Shown here in pieces: positions 7,374 to 15,059 of a stretch of DNA of 41,206 bases (position 1 is the stretch's first letter; every line of letters begins with the position of its first letter). The stretch lies in assembly GCA_039808645.1 (NCBI GenBank), contig JBDHTL010000014.1:1-41206 (forward strand). Reading direction: 5' to 3'. The notes beneath the pieces are model-generated. The model saw only the letters and a program-made list of their open reading frames with translations, was not told where the DNA came from and did not search any database. This stretch comes from JAJXWB01 sp039808645. GTDB lineage: Bacteria; Pseudomonadota; Alphaproteobacteria; Rhizobiales; Beijerinckiaceae. Position numbers and translations under genes: made by a program.

Positions 7374-8015
7374 TCAGTGAGGGCTTTCCTTGGTCTTCGG
7401 CAGCCCCTTGGTAAGGGAGTTCACGTAGCGCTGAATCGCGGGCTGCTGCTGCTCCAGGGCCGTCTGATTGAGCGAAATGTTCGTCGGGACCAGGTAGCCG
7501 TGCAAGAACAGGCCAGTATTTCCCGCCCCGCGCGAATCGACGGAAACCGTTTCGCCGGGATAGAGTACGGCGCCCGACCCGAAACTCTGCGACACCGAAG
7601 CCACGGGCCCGCCAAAAATGCCGGTCAGGTAGCCCGACGAAGTTAAGAGGTAAAACCCGCCGCCATTTGCTGTCGTATTAATGCCGGTCAGGGTTTCAAT
7701 AATGGCATAATAGCCACTTGGCGCCGTGTAAATGACGTGGTTGCTGTCGGCCGAGAAGAGTACGCGGAATTTATACAAAGGGTTATGCTTGTAATAATCA
7801 AACGCGTCTCGAAAGAACTGAACAGCACTAGACGGTCCGACCTGCACCTTGCCCTGCTGGTCCACCTGCGCCCGGTACCCCATCACGGGGTCCTGGATGG
7901 CGACATTGGTGAAGGCGGCCACAGCATAGAGCGAGCCGGGGACCATGGCGGCGATCGCGGCGACCGCGATGACCGTGATCTGTGCGCCCGTGAGGCGGTC
8001 CAGCACCTTGCGCAT
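7374..8015 (-). CDS. Secreted or membrane-anchored protein of unknown function
   Basis: A 213-residue protein I cannot name. An N-terminal hydrophobic segment (about residues 13-35, within VIAVAAIAAMVPGSLYAVAA) acts as a signal or anchor. The rest is rich in Gly, Ser, Tyr, Thr and beta-forming residues (GGGFYLLTSSGYLTGIFGGP), with one Cys-free body, suggesting an extracytoplasmic beta fold. GGAGGAAA ahead of 8015 fixes the start. It follows the gene at 8049-8591 by 33 bp on the same strand. Codon use differs from neighbours: by hand count 7741-7800 is about 42% GC with codons rich in A/T, which suggests acquisition by transfer. The homologous partner, if any, needs a database search. Confidence 0.75.
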   Translation of the reverse strand: MRKVLDRLTGAQITVIAVAAIAAMVPGSLYAVAAFTNVAIQDPVMGYRAQVDQQGKVQVGPSSAVQFFRDAFDYYKHNPLYKFRVLFSADSNHVIYTAPSGYYAIIETLTGINTTANGGGFYLLTSSGYLTGIFGGPVASVSQSFGSGAVLYPGETVSVDSRGAGNTGLFLHGYLVPTNISLNQTALEQQQPAIQRYVNSLTKGLPKTKESPH

Positions 8016-8048
8016 CGTCGTTTCCTCCAGCGACCCGGCGGGCTCCCT

Positions 8049-8591
8049 TCAGAGCCGCGTGGTTATGAGCAGACTTACCGCAGTATTGTTCGCGGGAACC
8101 GGGATCGGAGGAACGGTCAGGTAGGCCGACCTGCCCTTGCCGTTGGCGTCGAAGCCGGTGACGGCGAGATTGAGGTTCACCGTGTCAATGCCCGGATTGT
8201 AGAGGTTCCAGTAGAAGGGGACGGACATGGCGCATTTCGCCGTCGATCCGGTCACGGTCGCCGGATTGCGGTCCTCTTCCTGAATCTGGTTGGTGTTCGT
8301 CCCGTCGGTGTCGAAGACGCTGACCGTCAACGCGCATTTGATCGACGAGGGCGTGAGCTCGGCGGCGGTCGACACGAGCTGGATCGTCGCCGTCACCTTG
8401 ATCACGCCGACGCGGGACGTGGTCGCGGCGGCCGGCGCGTTCGCGGCCGGCGGCGGGAAGGGGCGAAACGTCCCGTTGCTCATCAGAACGCCGGGAATGC
8501 CGCCCTTCAATTCCTCGGCCGCCCGACCGGCTGACACCAGGCAAACGGCGCCCATGCAGACGGCGCCGGCAAGTACAGCGTGGCGTTTCAT
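8049..8591 (-). CDS. Exported protein of unknown function
   Basis: A 180-residue protein with a clear signal peptide (MKRHAVLAGAVCMGAVCLVS, cleavage near AGRAAE). The mature part has a Pro/Ala linker (FRPFPPPAANAPAAATT) followed by a beta-rich domain with two Cys (IKCALTVSVFDTDG and TAKCAMSVPFYWNLYNPG) that could form a disulfide. The ATG at 8591 is chosen because GGGGGAGG lies just ahead and the signal peptide then begins properly; the frame is open to 8636. It is first of a two-gene unit with the secreted protein at 7374-8015. Function unknown; an envelope or surface role is inferred only from export and partner. Confidence 0.75.
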   Translation of the reverse strand: MKRHAVLAGAVCMGAVCLVSAGRAAEELKGGIPGVLMSNGTFRPFPPPAANAPAAATTSRVGVIKVTATIQLVSTAAELTPSSIKCALTVSVFDTDGTNTNQIQEEDRNPATVTGSTAKCAMSVPFYWNLYNPGIDTVNLNLAVTGFDANGKGRSAYLTVPPIPVPANNTAVSLLITTRL

Positions 8592-8696
8592 CGCCGCCTC
8601 CCCCAATTCAGCAGCAACTCGCGCGGAACCTAACACGGCGTTCGGACGGCGCCAGATGTGCGGCGAAAAAAGATTCCGTCGCCGCGGGCGAGGGCG

Positions 8697-9491
8697 TCAC
8701 ATGCCGGCGCGGTAGCTCTGCAGGGCCTGGAGCAAGGTCGCCTTGAGGCCTTCGCCCGCGTCCTGCGACGCGCCGAGGAGGATCGCGTTGGACCGGGCCG
8801 CGCCGGTCGCCGACGCGTCGCCGTATTTCGTGTCGTATTGCGCGGCGAAGCGGGCGATAAATTTCTGGAGCTTCGCCGGATCCCTGAAGTCGGCGAGGTC
8901 GATTTTCTTCGATAGAAGCGCCGCCTGCGAGTCGATCGGCATGACGGCGGTCGCCGGGGAAATGCCGAGCGCAATCTGGACGACCTGCAGAAGCTTCTTG
9001 TCGGCGAGAACGCCATAGACGCTGGCCAGGGCCGGCGCCTTGCGCTGGAAATAGAGCGCGAGGCCGACGCCCGGGTTCTGCTTTGCCTGATCGCTCTCCA
9101 GCGCGTTCTGGGCGAACTGGTCGACGACCGAGGCGACCAGGCTCTGCGACCCGGTCGTCTGCGCGCCGTTCGCGGCGAAATCGAACGCCCTGGCGAAGGC
9201 GAGGATATTGGGATCGTGGAGCCGGTAAGCGAGCGACGTCGACGAGGCCACGCCCTGTTGCAGGACCTGTTTCATCAGGCTTTTGGCGTAGGCGCGGTCG
9301 CCGAGCGCGAACGCCTTCATCGCATAGGCGAACAGCCGACTGTCGTTCACGAGATCGTCGGCGCTCTTCGCCTTGCCGATGTTCTCCCGGAAGTATTTCG
9401 TCTGCGTCGCGACGTCGGGCGCCCTGGCGACGATCGTACGCCAGCGGGCCGTGTCCCGCGCGATCGTCGCGAAGGAGGACAGGGTCGTCAT
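8697..9491 (-). CDS. DUF1217 family protein (flagellum-associated family)
   Basis: The 264-residue product begins MTTLSSFATIARDTARWRTI and continues with regularly spaced helices (AYAMKAFALGDRAYAKSLMK, then SLAYRLHDPNILAFARAFDF, and SPATAVMPIDSQAALLSKKI). This pattern fits DUF1217, which in rhizobial genomes usually lies among flagellar genes and whose molecular role is unknown. Here no other recognisable flagellar gene is adjacent, so this is an orphan locus or a paralogue. The start at 9491 is preferred to an in-frame codon at 9506 because members begin close to this Met. An AT-rich divergent region (9492-9654) separates it from a small Ala-rich protein gene. Confidence 0.78.
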   Translation of the reverse strand: MTTLSSFATIARDTARWRTIVARAPDVATQTKYFRENIGKAKSADDLVNDSRLFAYAMKAFALGDRAYAKSLMKQVLQQGVASSTSLAYRLHDPNILAFARAFDFAANGAQTTGSQSLVASVVDQFAQNALESDQAKQNPGVGLALYFQRKAPALASVYGVLADKKLLQVVQIALGISPATAVMPIDSQAALLSKKIDLADFRDPAKLQKFIARFAAQYDTKYGDASATGAARSNAILLGASQDAGEGLKATLLQALQSYRAGM

Positions 9492-9654
9492 GATCCGTTC
9501 CGCCACCTTTCCCTAGCGTAATATGCTGTTTTCAAATCATATTCTCTCTCGTGCAAAACTTGCCGAACCCTTAACGGCGACGCGCGGCCGCAAGGCCGGG
9601 GCAAGGCGCGACTGGTTGGCTCGGGCGATCGAAAGCCGCACGAAGGAGGGGCGC

Positions 9655-9885
9655 ATGAATGTCGGATCGGTCCGGACGCAGGCGGCGCCGCAGACGATCG
9701 TCACGAAGCCGCGCCGGACCAAAGGCGCGGGCGGCAACGCCTTCGCGGCTTCGGCGGCCCTCGCGAGGCCGGCCGTCACGACGCCGGTCCTGGTCGCCAC
9801 GGCGAGCGGGGCGCCCGCCGCCCCGGCGGCGCCGCGCTCCGGCCCGCTGTCTTTCGCTGCCAGGCTCGGAGTCATGAATGCGTGA
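9655..9885 (+). CDS. Small Ala/Pro/Thr-rich protein of unknown function
   Basis: A 76-residue protein starting at an ATG with a strong GGAGG eight bases ahead. It opens MNVGSVRTQAAPQTIVTKP, has a basic patch (KPRRTKG), then a low-complexity Ala/Val/Pro/Thr stretch, and ends PLSFAARLGVMNA. There is no signal peptide or membrane segment. A GC-rich hairpin directly after the stop (9888-9910) supports a real transcription unit. The make-up resembles short, disordered flagellar regulators, and a DUF1217 gene is divergent to it, but I see no diagnostic motif, so any flagellar role is inference. Confidence 0.55.
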   Translation: MNVGSVRTQAAPQTIVTKPRRTKGAGGNAFAASAALARPAVTTPVLVATASGAPAAPAAPRSGPLSFAARLGVMNA

Positions 9886-9887
9886 GC

Positions 9888-9910
9888 GGGCGCGGCCCGA
9901 GGGCGCGCCC
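9888..9910 (+). terminator. Terminator-like hairpin after the small Ala-rich gene
   Basis: GGGCGCG (9888-9894) pairs perfectly with CGCGCCC (9904-9910) around a nine-base loop, starting three bases after the stop codon. Only a short T-poor tail (CCTTGATT) follows, so it may be a weak or factor-assisted terminator. Confidence 0.5.
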
Positions 9911-10020
9911 CCTTGATTAAGCATGGCCCGGCCACAAGTGAGGAAGCGGAAGCCAGCGGCCGCGCCTTGTGCTAGAGTTCGCGCCGCGCCAGAGAGCGTC
10001 CTGCGCGAGGAGTTTTGCAC

Positions 10021-10872
10021 ATGGCGGCGAAGTACGGCCACGGCTCGGCCAAAGTCGTGGAATTCGGGGCCAAGGACGCGCTGTTTGCGCGCATTCTGGC
10101 CGACGCGCAGGAGGCGGTGCGCCGCGAGCCCGATCTCGCCGGTTTCCTGTTCGCCAACGTGCTGCATCACGAGACGCTGGAGCGCGCGATCATCCATCGC
10201 GTGGCGGCCCGGCTCGACCATCCCGATCTCGGGGCGGAATCGATCGTGCACGCCTATACGGGCGTGCTCGCGGCCGATCCCTCGATCGCGGAGGCCTTCC
10301 GCGCCGACATTCTCGCGGTTTTCGACCGCGATCCCGCCTGCACGCGGCTGATCGAGCCGCTGCTCTACTTCAAGGGCTTTCATGCGTTGCAGACGCACCG
10401 GCTCGCCCATGCGCTGCTGAAGGCCGGACGGCGCGACTTCGCCTTCTATCTGCAGAGCCGGGCGTCGGCCGTGTTCCAGGTCGACATCAATCCCGGCGCC
10501 ACGTTCGGCAAGGGCGTGTTCCTCGACCACGCGACCGCCATCGTCGTCGGCGAGACGGCGGTGGTGGGCGACGACGTGTCGATCCTGCAGGGCGTGACGC
10601 TCGGCGGCACGGGCAAGGAGATCGGCGACCGGCACCCCAAGATCCGGAACGGCGTGCTGATCAGCGCCGGCGCCAAGGTGCTGGGCAATATCGAGGTCGG
10701 CCATTGCGCGCGCGTCGCCGCGGGCTCGGTGGTGCTCAGTCCCGTGCCGCACAATACGACGGTGGCCGGCGTGCCGGCCCGCGTCGTCGGCACGGCGGGC
10801 TGCGCCGAACCCGGCCGCACGATGGACCAGATTCTCGCCTCCAAGGCGGCGGAAGCGGCCGGCGAAAACTGA
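10021..10872 (+). CDS. cysE: Serine O-acetyltransferase
   Basis: This 283-residue enzyme makes O-acetylserine from serine and acetyl-CoA, the first step of cysteine synthesis. The N-terminal helical domain includes DPACTRLIEPLLYFKGFHAL and the left-handed beta-helix begins at SRASAVFQVDINPGATFGKG. The catalytic His of VFLDHATAIVVGETAVVG and the conserved TLGGTGKEIGDRHPKI and GVLISAGAKVLGNI coils are intact, ending VPHNTTVAGVPARVVG. GAGGAG about nine bases ahead favours the ATG at 10021 over an in-frame TTG two codons upstream. A TGCTAGA -10-like sequence lies around 9970. The gene precedes the DUF3126 gene by 94 bp. Confidence 0.95.
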   Translation: MAAKYGHGSAKVVEFGAKDALFARILADAQEAVRREPDLAGFLFANVLHHETLERAIIHRVAARLDHPDLGAESIVHAYTGVLAADPSIAEAFRADILAVFDRDPACTRLIEPLLYFKGFHALQTHRLAHALLKAGRRDFAFYLQSRASAVFQVDINPGATFGKGVFLDHATAIVVGETAVVGDDVSILQGVTLGGTGKEIGDRHPKIRNGVLISAGAKVLGNIEVGHCARVAAGSVVLSPVPHNTTVAGVPARVVGTAGCAEPGRTMDQILASKAAEAAGEN

Positions 10873-10966
10873 TCCGCGCTTGAAGCGACGGTGACTTTCT
10901 GGCAACCCACGCGCGACAGGGCGCGTCTGCGCGCCCGCACGGATCATGCGCGGCGGAGGTTCTCAG

Positions 10967-11371
10967 GTGCACAAGGCGGAAATCGCGAAACTGCAGGCCT
11001 TCCTGCGCCGGTCCTTCGGCAATGACGGGCTGCGCGTCGCGCCCGATCCGAAGGACCCGGAAAACGCGGCCAACGTCGCTCTCGGCGAGCGCAAGATCGC
11101 GACCATCACGCTCGACGACGAGGACGGCGACCGCTCCTTCGCCTTCGCCATGAAGATTCCCGTCGGCCGCGAAGTCCTGCAGGAATATCTGCGCAAGCTG
11201 TTCGAGAACGACAAGCTGAAGCTCGTCGCGCGCGCCCGCAAGACGGACTCGGTGGAACTCAATTCCGGCGAGGATTTCCTCGGCGTCATCTCCGCCGACG
11301 ACGCCAAGGGCTCGAGCTACACGCTGCAGATCGCTATCCTGGATTTCGATCTGGAAGACGACGGGGAGTAG
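10967..11371 (+). CDS. DUF3126 family protein with two tandem copies of the domain
   Basis: A 134-residue acidic protein. GTG at 10967 is chosen because GGAGGT lies six bases ahead and the resulting N-terminus (HKAEIAKLQAFLRRSFGND) matches the family; an ATG seven codons upstream is less likely. DUF3126 proteins are normally about 65-80 residues and consist of a Lys/Leu-rich helix, a beta-pair, then a DDEDGDRS-type turn and an AILDFDL end. Here the pattern occurs twice: LQAFLRRSFGNDGLRV at 9-24 and LQEYLRKLFENDKLKL at 71-86 (8 of 16 identical), with DDEDGDRSFAFAMKI at 50-64 and DDAKGSSYTLQIAILDFDL at 111-129. Function unknown. It follows cysE, a neighbour often seen with DUF3126 genes in alphaproteobacteria. 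Confidence 0.85.
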   Translation: MHKAEIAKLQAFLRRSFGNDGLRVAPDPKDPENAANVALGERKIATITLDDEDGDRSFAFAMKIPVGREVLQEYLRKLFENDKLKLVARARKTDSVELNSGEDFLGVISADDAKGSSYTLQIAILDFDLEDDGE

Positions 11372-11393
11372 GGCGGGGCGCCTGTCTTCGACC

Positions 11394-11420
11394 GGAGCGG
11401 CCGGCTTGTTCCGGCGCTCC
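11394..11420 (+). terminator. Terminator-like hairpin after the DUF3126 gene
   Basis: GGAGC(g)GCCGG and CCGGCGCTCC form a 10-bp GC-rich stem with one bulged G and a CTTGTT loop, 22 bases after the DUF3126 stop. No T-tract follows. Confidence 0.4.
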
Positions 11421-11481
11421 ACCCGAAACGGCGCGACAGGCCGGGCATGACGCGGGAAGTTCCGTGACCGCTTCGCGCGGT

Positions 11482-11517
11482 GGCGCTGGAACGCTCGCAG
11501 GAGCGAAGTCCAGCGCC
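11482..11517. terminator. Two-storey hairpin between convergent genes
   Basis: The outer stem GGCGCTGGA (11482-11490) pairs with TCCAGCGCC (11509-11517); the inner stem CGCTC/GAGCG encloses GCAG. The structure ends on the first base of the stop codon of the minus-strand gene, so it would act as the 3' end of that transcript and could also stop read-through from DUF3126. No T-tract on either side. Confidence 0.45.
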
Positions 11518-12176
11518 TATCGGGCGATCATCGTCTGCGCCAGCGCCCGCGCGCCCGGCGCCAGCCGCTCCCAACGAGCCAGCAGCGGCCGGCCGAAACG
11601 GATCGAGATGTCGAGCCCGCCCTCGCGGAACAGGCTGAGGCAGGTTTCCGGCAGGCCGTCGGACGGGGTCGTCGGGCGGGCGCAGCGGGCGGCGAAGGCG
11701 CGGCCCTCGGGCGGGGCGAAATAGAGGTCCTCGCCCTGATAGGGCGAGCCGTCCTGGAAGGCGCGCCGGATCAGGCCGTCCTCGGTTTCCTCGACGCCGG
11801 GCTCGAGGAAACGCGCATAGAGCAGGCTCACCATGTCGGCCGGGTCCATCTTCCGGTCGGCGCGCGCGAAGGTGAAGAAGACGAGCGCGGTCTTGCCCGA
11901 ACCGTCGGCCGCCGCGAGGGGCGTGACGCTGTCGCCGGCGGGACGGAAGTCCGGGTAGGCGGCGGCAAGCTCCAGCGTGTCGAAGCGGCCGCCCGACTTG
12001 CCGCCGCCGAAACGGGCGTAGGCCGGCGCATAGGCAAGCGTCACGTCGCCGATGGTCGAGGCCACGAGCGCGCGGTTCTGGTTGGCGCGTTGCGTGATAT
12101 ACCAACCGAGCGCGCCGGCGCCGGCGACCAGCGCGGCGCCGAGGGCGTAGACGAGAATCCGGGCGCGCCGCGACAT
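11517..12176 (-). CDS. Membrane-anchored protein of unknown function
   Basis: A 219-residue protein with an N-terminal signal-anchor (ILVYALGAALVAGAGALGWY, about residues 7-26) preceded by RRAR, so the bulk faces the periplasm. The soluble part is mixed alpha/beta with two or three Cys (FAARCARPTTPSDGLPETCL) that might form a disulfide. The segments APAYARFGGGKSGGRFDTLE and TALVFFTFARADRKMDPADM look like a conserved domain, but I cannot name it. It is divergent from hisI with a 42-bp gap, so the two share a promoter region. Function unknown. Confidence 0.8.
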   Translation of the reverse strand: MSRRARILVYALGAALVAGAGALGWYITQRANQNRALVASTIGDVTLAYAPAYARFGGGKSGGRFDTLELAAAYPDFRPAGDSVTPLAAADGSGKTALVFFTFARADRKMDPADMVSLLYARFLEPGVEETEDGLIRRAFQDGSPYQGEDLYFAPPEGRAFAARCARPTTPSDGLPETCLSLFREGGLDISIRFGRPLLARWERLAPGARALAQTMIAR

Positions 12177-12218
12177 GCGACGCGACTATGACAGATTCGC
12201 CGAGACGAAGGACGAGCG

Positions 12219-12626
12219 ATGGCCGACGTGAGCTTCGCCGAGATCAAGGACAAGCACGCGCTGGAGGAGGGGACCAGCTTCGCGCCGCGCTTCGACGCGG
12301 CCGGGCTCATCGTCTGCATGACGGTGGAAGCTTCGACCAACGCGCCGCTGATGCTCGCCTACATGAACGCGGAATCGCTCCGGCTGACGATGGAGACCGG
12401 CGTCGCGCACTACTGGTCGCGCTCGCGCAACGCGCTCTGGCGCAAGGGCGACACGTCCGGCCAGACGCAGCGCGTCGTCGAGATGCGCGTCGATTGCGAC
12501 CAAGATGCGATCCTGCTGCGCGTGGAGGCCGGCGGCGACGGCGGCGCGTGCCATACCGGCCGCAGATCCTGCTTCTACCGGACGGTCGATCCGGCGACGG
12601 GCCGGCTGACGTTCATAGACCGCTAA
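12219..12626 (+). CDS. hisI: Phosphoribosyl-AMP cyclohydrolase (histidine biosynthesis)
   Basis: This 135-residue enzyme opens the purine ring of PR-AMP in the third step of histidine synthesis. Family marks are MLAYMNAESLRLTMETG, HYWSRSRNALWRKGDTSG, the Mg-binding Asp cluster in MRVDCDQDAILLRVEA, and the Zn-binding Cys pair in GGACHTGRRSCFYR. There is no HisE (PR-ATP pyrophosphohydrolase) domain, so this is the stand-alone HisI type usual in alphaproteobacteria. It is divergent from a membrane-anchored unknown and followed after 116 bp by a patatin-like gene. The other his genes are elsewhere. Confidence 0.96.
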   Translation: MADVSFAEIKDKHALEEGTSFAPRFDAAGLIVCMTVEASTNAPLMLAYMNAESLRLTMETGVAHYWSRSRNALWRKGDTSGQTQRVVEMRVDCDQDAILLRVEAGGDGGACHTGRRSCFYRTVDPATGRLTFIDR

Positions 12627-12742
12627 CGATGCTGGAACTTTCGGCCTTGCGCACCATTTTATTAATGATCTAGCGACCGTGCCGGATCAGCCTTCGCAAT
12701 GGAGGAAACGGGGCGAAGGTCCCAGGCGCAGCGAGCCCGGCG

Positions 12743-13810
12743 ATGATGTCGTTCATGCGTAAAGCCCAGGCGATGTGGAGCGACGAATCCGGCGCGGGAG
12801 CGCAGGTCGTTCCGGTCAAACCACAGGCGCAATCTCCCGTATCCGATCCACGACGCCCGAAGATCGGCCTGGCGCTCGGCGCGGGCGCCGCGCGCGGCTG
12901 GTGCCACATCGGCATTCTCAAGGAATTCGAGGCTGCGGGCCTCAAGCCCGACATCATCGCCGGCACCTCGATCGGCGCGCTGGTCGGCGGCTGCTACGCG
13001 GCCGGCCGGATGGACGCCATCGAGCAGTTCAGCCTCTCGCTGTCGCGCCGTCGCGTGCTGTCGCTGCTCGATCTGTCCTTCTCCGGCGGCGGACTGTTCT
13101 CCGGCGCCCGCCTGCGTGAAAAACTCGAGGCGGCGCTGGTGGGCAAGACGGTCGAGGGCTTGCGCATTCCCTTCGCCGCCGTCGCCACGGAAATCGCGAC
13201 CGGGCATGAAATCTGGCTGCGCTCGGGCCCGCTCGCGCGCGCTCTCAACGCCTCCTATGCGCTGCCGGGACTGCTCGAACCGCTCAACGTCGACGGGCGC
13301 TGGCTGTTCGACGGCGCGCTGGTCAATCCGATTCCCGTCTCCGTGTGCCGCGCGCTCGGCGCCGATATCGTCATCGCCGTGAACGTCGTGTCGGATTCCA
13401 TGTTCCGCGGCACCGTGATCGGCGACCGCAACGTCGGCGACGAGACGACCGACGCGCTTGCAAAGAAGGTCGAGGATGTCGCGGGGCGCGGCTGGCTCGG
13501 CGGCGTCGCCTCGCCGACCGCGCTGATCAAGCGCCGCCTGCGGCGCAGCGCGCACGACGGGCCGGGCGTCGCCTCCGTGATGCTCGACGCTTTCTCGATA
13601 ACGCAGGATCGCATCGCGCGCTCGCGGCTCGCGGGCGATCCGCCGGACGTGCTCATCAACGCGCGGCTCGAGAAGTTCGGCCTGTTCGATTTCCATCGGG
13701 CGGCCGAGATGATCGAGATCGGCCGCGAGACGGCGCGGCGCCGTCTGCCCGACATTCTCGAACACGCCAGCATGAGCGCCGGCGCGCCGCGCGTCGCCAC
13801 GCGGGCTTGA
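12743..13810 (+). CDS. Patatin-like phospholipase family protein (RssA/NTE type)
   Basis: A 355-residue serine hydrolase with the Ser-Asp dyad of patatins. The oxyanion glycine motif is ALGAGAARGWCHIGIL (GAGAARG at 46-52), the nucleophile elbow is IAGTSIGALVGG with Ser76, and the catalytic Asp190 lies in WLFDGALVNPIPVSV. Typical substrates are membrane phospholipid or lysophospholipid acyl esters. There is no signal peptide; a C-terminal extension of about 100 residues after the catalytic core has Arg-rich stretches (ALIKRRLRRSAHDG) that could bind membranes. The start (ATGATG) has only a weak ribosome site. The following ankyrin gene on the same strand is 49 bp away. Confidence 0.92.
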   Translation: MMSFMRKAQAMWSDESGAGAQVVPVKPQAQSPVSDPRRPKIGLALGAGAARGWCHIGILKEFEAAGLKPDIIAGTSIGALVGGCYAAGRMDAIEQFSLSLSRRRVLSLLDLSFSGGGLFSGARLREKLEAALVGKTVEGLRIPFAAVATEIATGHEIWLRSGPLARALNASYALPGLLEPLNVDGRWLFDGALVNPIPVSVCRALGADIVIAVNVVSDSMFRGTVIGDRNVGDETTDALAKKVEDVAGRGWLGGVASPTALIKRRLRRSAHDGPGVASVMLDAFSITQDRIARSRLAGDPPDVLINARLEKFGLFDFHRAAEMIEIGRETARRRLPDILEHASMSAGAPRVATRA

Positions 13811-13859
13811 AGCAGACGCCGCTTTCCGTCACGCTCGCGGCCAACGCCGGAGAGGGACG

Positions 13860-14540
13860 ATGAAAGCGATCGCGCTCGCCACGATCCTGTGGGCTTCCTG
13901 CGGCGCCGCGGCGGCGGCGCAGACGCCGCCGACTCCGGCCGAGCTTGCCGCCTATGGCGGCCTCCATGCGGCGGCGGCGCGCGGGCGTCCGGACGAGGTC
14001 CGCGCGCTTGCGGCGGGCGGCGGGCTCGACGCCCGCGATTCGAACGGCCGGACGCCGCTGCATGTCGCGACGTTCCAGCGTCGTGCGGACATCGTGGGGC
14101 TGCTGATCGGCGCCGGCGCCGACCACGCGCTGCTCGACAACCAGCGCTACGACGCCGTGACCATCGCCAGCGTGCAGGACGACGTGCCGACGCTGAAGGC
14201 GCTGCTGTCGTCGGGCGCAAGCGCGAAGCTGACGACCAGCGTCTACGACGGCACGGCGCTGATTGCGGCCGCCCATCTCGGGCACGACGGCGTCGTGCGC
14301 GAACTCGTCCGCGCCGGCGCGCCGCTCGATCACGTCAACAATCTCGGATGGACCGCGCTGATGGAAGCCGTGATCCTGGGCGACGGCGGCCGGCGCCATG
14401 TCGCCACGGCGCGCGCGCTGGTGGATGCGGGCGCGCGTCGCGACATTGGCGACCGCCAGGGGATGACGCCCCTGCAGCATGCGCAGGCGCGCGGCTATGC
14501 GGAGATGATCGCGCTTCTCACCGGGCGCGCGGCGAAATAG
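13860..14540 (+). CDS. Secreted ankyrin-repeat protein
   Basis: The 226-residue product has a signal peptide (MKAIALATILWASCGAAAAA, cleavage before QTPPTP) and then four to five ankyrin repeats. The clearest are GGLDARDSNGRTPLHVATFQ, the one starting DGTALIAAAHLGHDGVV, and GAPLDHVNNLGWTALMEAVI; the last ends DRQGMTPLQHAQARGY. Periplasmic ankyrin proteins of this size are common in alphaproteobacteria and mediate protein contacts; some guard catalases or partner lipases. Co-orientation with the patatin gene upstream hints at shared expression, but no functional link is shown. GAGAGGGA supports the ATG. The stop is 12 bp from that of the convergent CBS gene. Confidence 0.92.
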   Translation: MKAIALATILWASCGAAAAAQTPPTPAELAAYGGLHAAAARGRPDEVRALAAGGGLDARDSNGRTPLHVATFQRRADIVGLLIGAGADHALLDNQRYDAVTIASVQDDVPTLKALLSSGASAKLTTSVYDGTALIAAAHLGHDGVVRELVRAGAPLDHVNNLGWTALMEAVILGDGGRRHVATARALVDAGARRDIGDRQGMTPLQHAQARGYAEMIALLTGRAAK

Positions 14541-14552
14541 GCCGCCGGGCGC

Positions 14553-14984
14553 TCAGGCGCTCGCGATATATTCGCGCAGCGCCTTGTGCTCGGTCTCGAT
14601 CGCCTCGAGGCGGATCTTCACGACGTCGCCGATCGACACGACGCCGACGAGTCGGCCGTCGCGCAGAACGGGAAGGTGGCGGATGCGGCTCTCCGTCATC
14701 ACGCCCATCGTTTCCTCGATCGACTGGTCTTCGGCGGCGGTAATGACCTTCGAGGTCATGTGCCGGGAGACCGGATCGTTCAGCGCTTCGCTGCCGCCGG
14801 CCGAAACGGCGCGGACGATGTCGCGCTCCGAGAGGATGCCCAGCACCTTGCGCGAAGCGTCGGCCACGACGACGGCGCCGATGCGGTGACGGCAAAGAAC
14901 GTCAGCAGCTTCGCGCAATGTCAGATGCGGTTGCGCGATGACGACGTCGCTGCCCTTGATCGCGAGTATGCGTGCGACTGTCAT
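14553..14984 (-). CDS. CBS-domain pair protein
   Basis: This 143-residue protein is made of two CBS motifs. The first runs from TVARILAIKGSDVVIAQPHL through IGAVVVADASRKVLGILSER; the second from SRHMTSKVITAAEDQSIEET through RHLPVLRDGRLVGVVSIGDV and KIRLEAIE. Tandem CBS modules bind adenosyl ligands (AMP, ATP, SAM) or NAD and act as energy sensors, usually on a partner protein; there is no effector domain here. It lies 75 bp downstream of the rhomboid gene on the same strand, so the two may be co-transcribed. The stop faces that of the ankyrin gene with a 12-bp gap and no obvious terminator. Confidence 0.93.
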   Translation of the reverse strand: MTVARILAIKGSDVVIAQPHLTLREAADVLCRHRIGAVVVADASRKVLGILSERDIVRAVSAGGSEALNDPVSRHMTSKVITAAEDQSIEETMGVMTESRIRHLPVLRDGRLVGVVSIGDVVKIRLEAIETEHKALREYIASA

Positions 14985-15059
14985 TTGCAGGCCTCTTGCG
15001 GTTGTTTCCTGGCGATGCGGTCCTCGAACCGTCTTTTTGCCGAGGATGCTCCGCTTCCT

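Noticed and set aside
9492..9654. Sigma-54 promoter (GGCA...TTGCA-like) ahead of the DUF1217 gene
   Set aside because: The GG and GC elements are eight bases apart instead of ten, so the match fails.
9571..10947. 458-codon minus-strand frame over cysE
   Set aside because: Antisense to a complete cysE and without recognisable domains.
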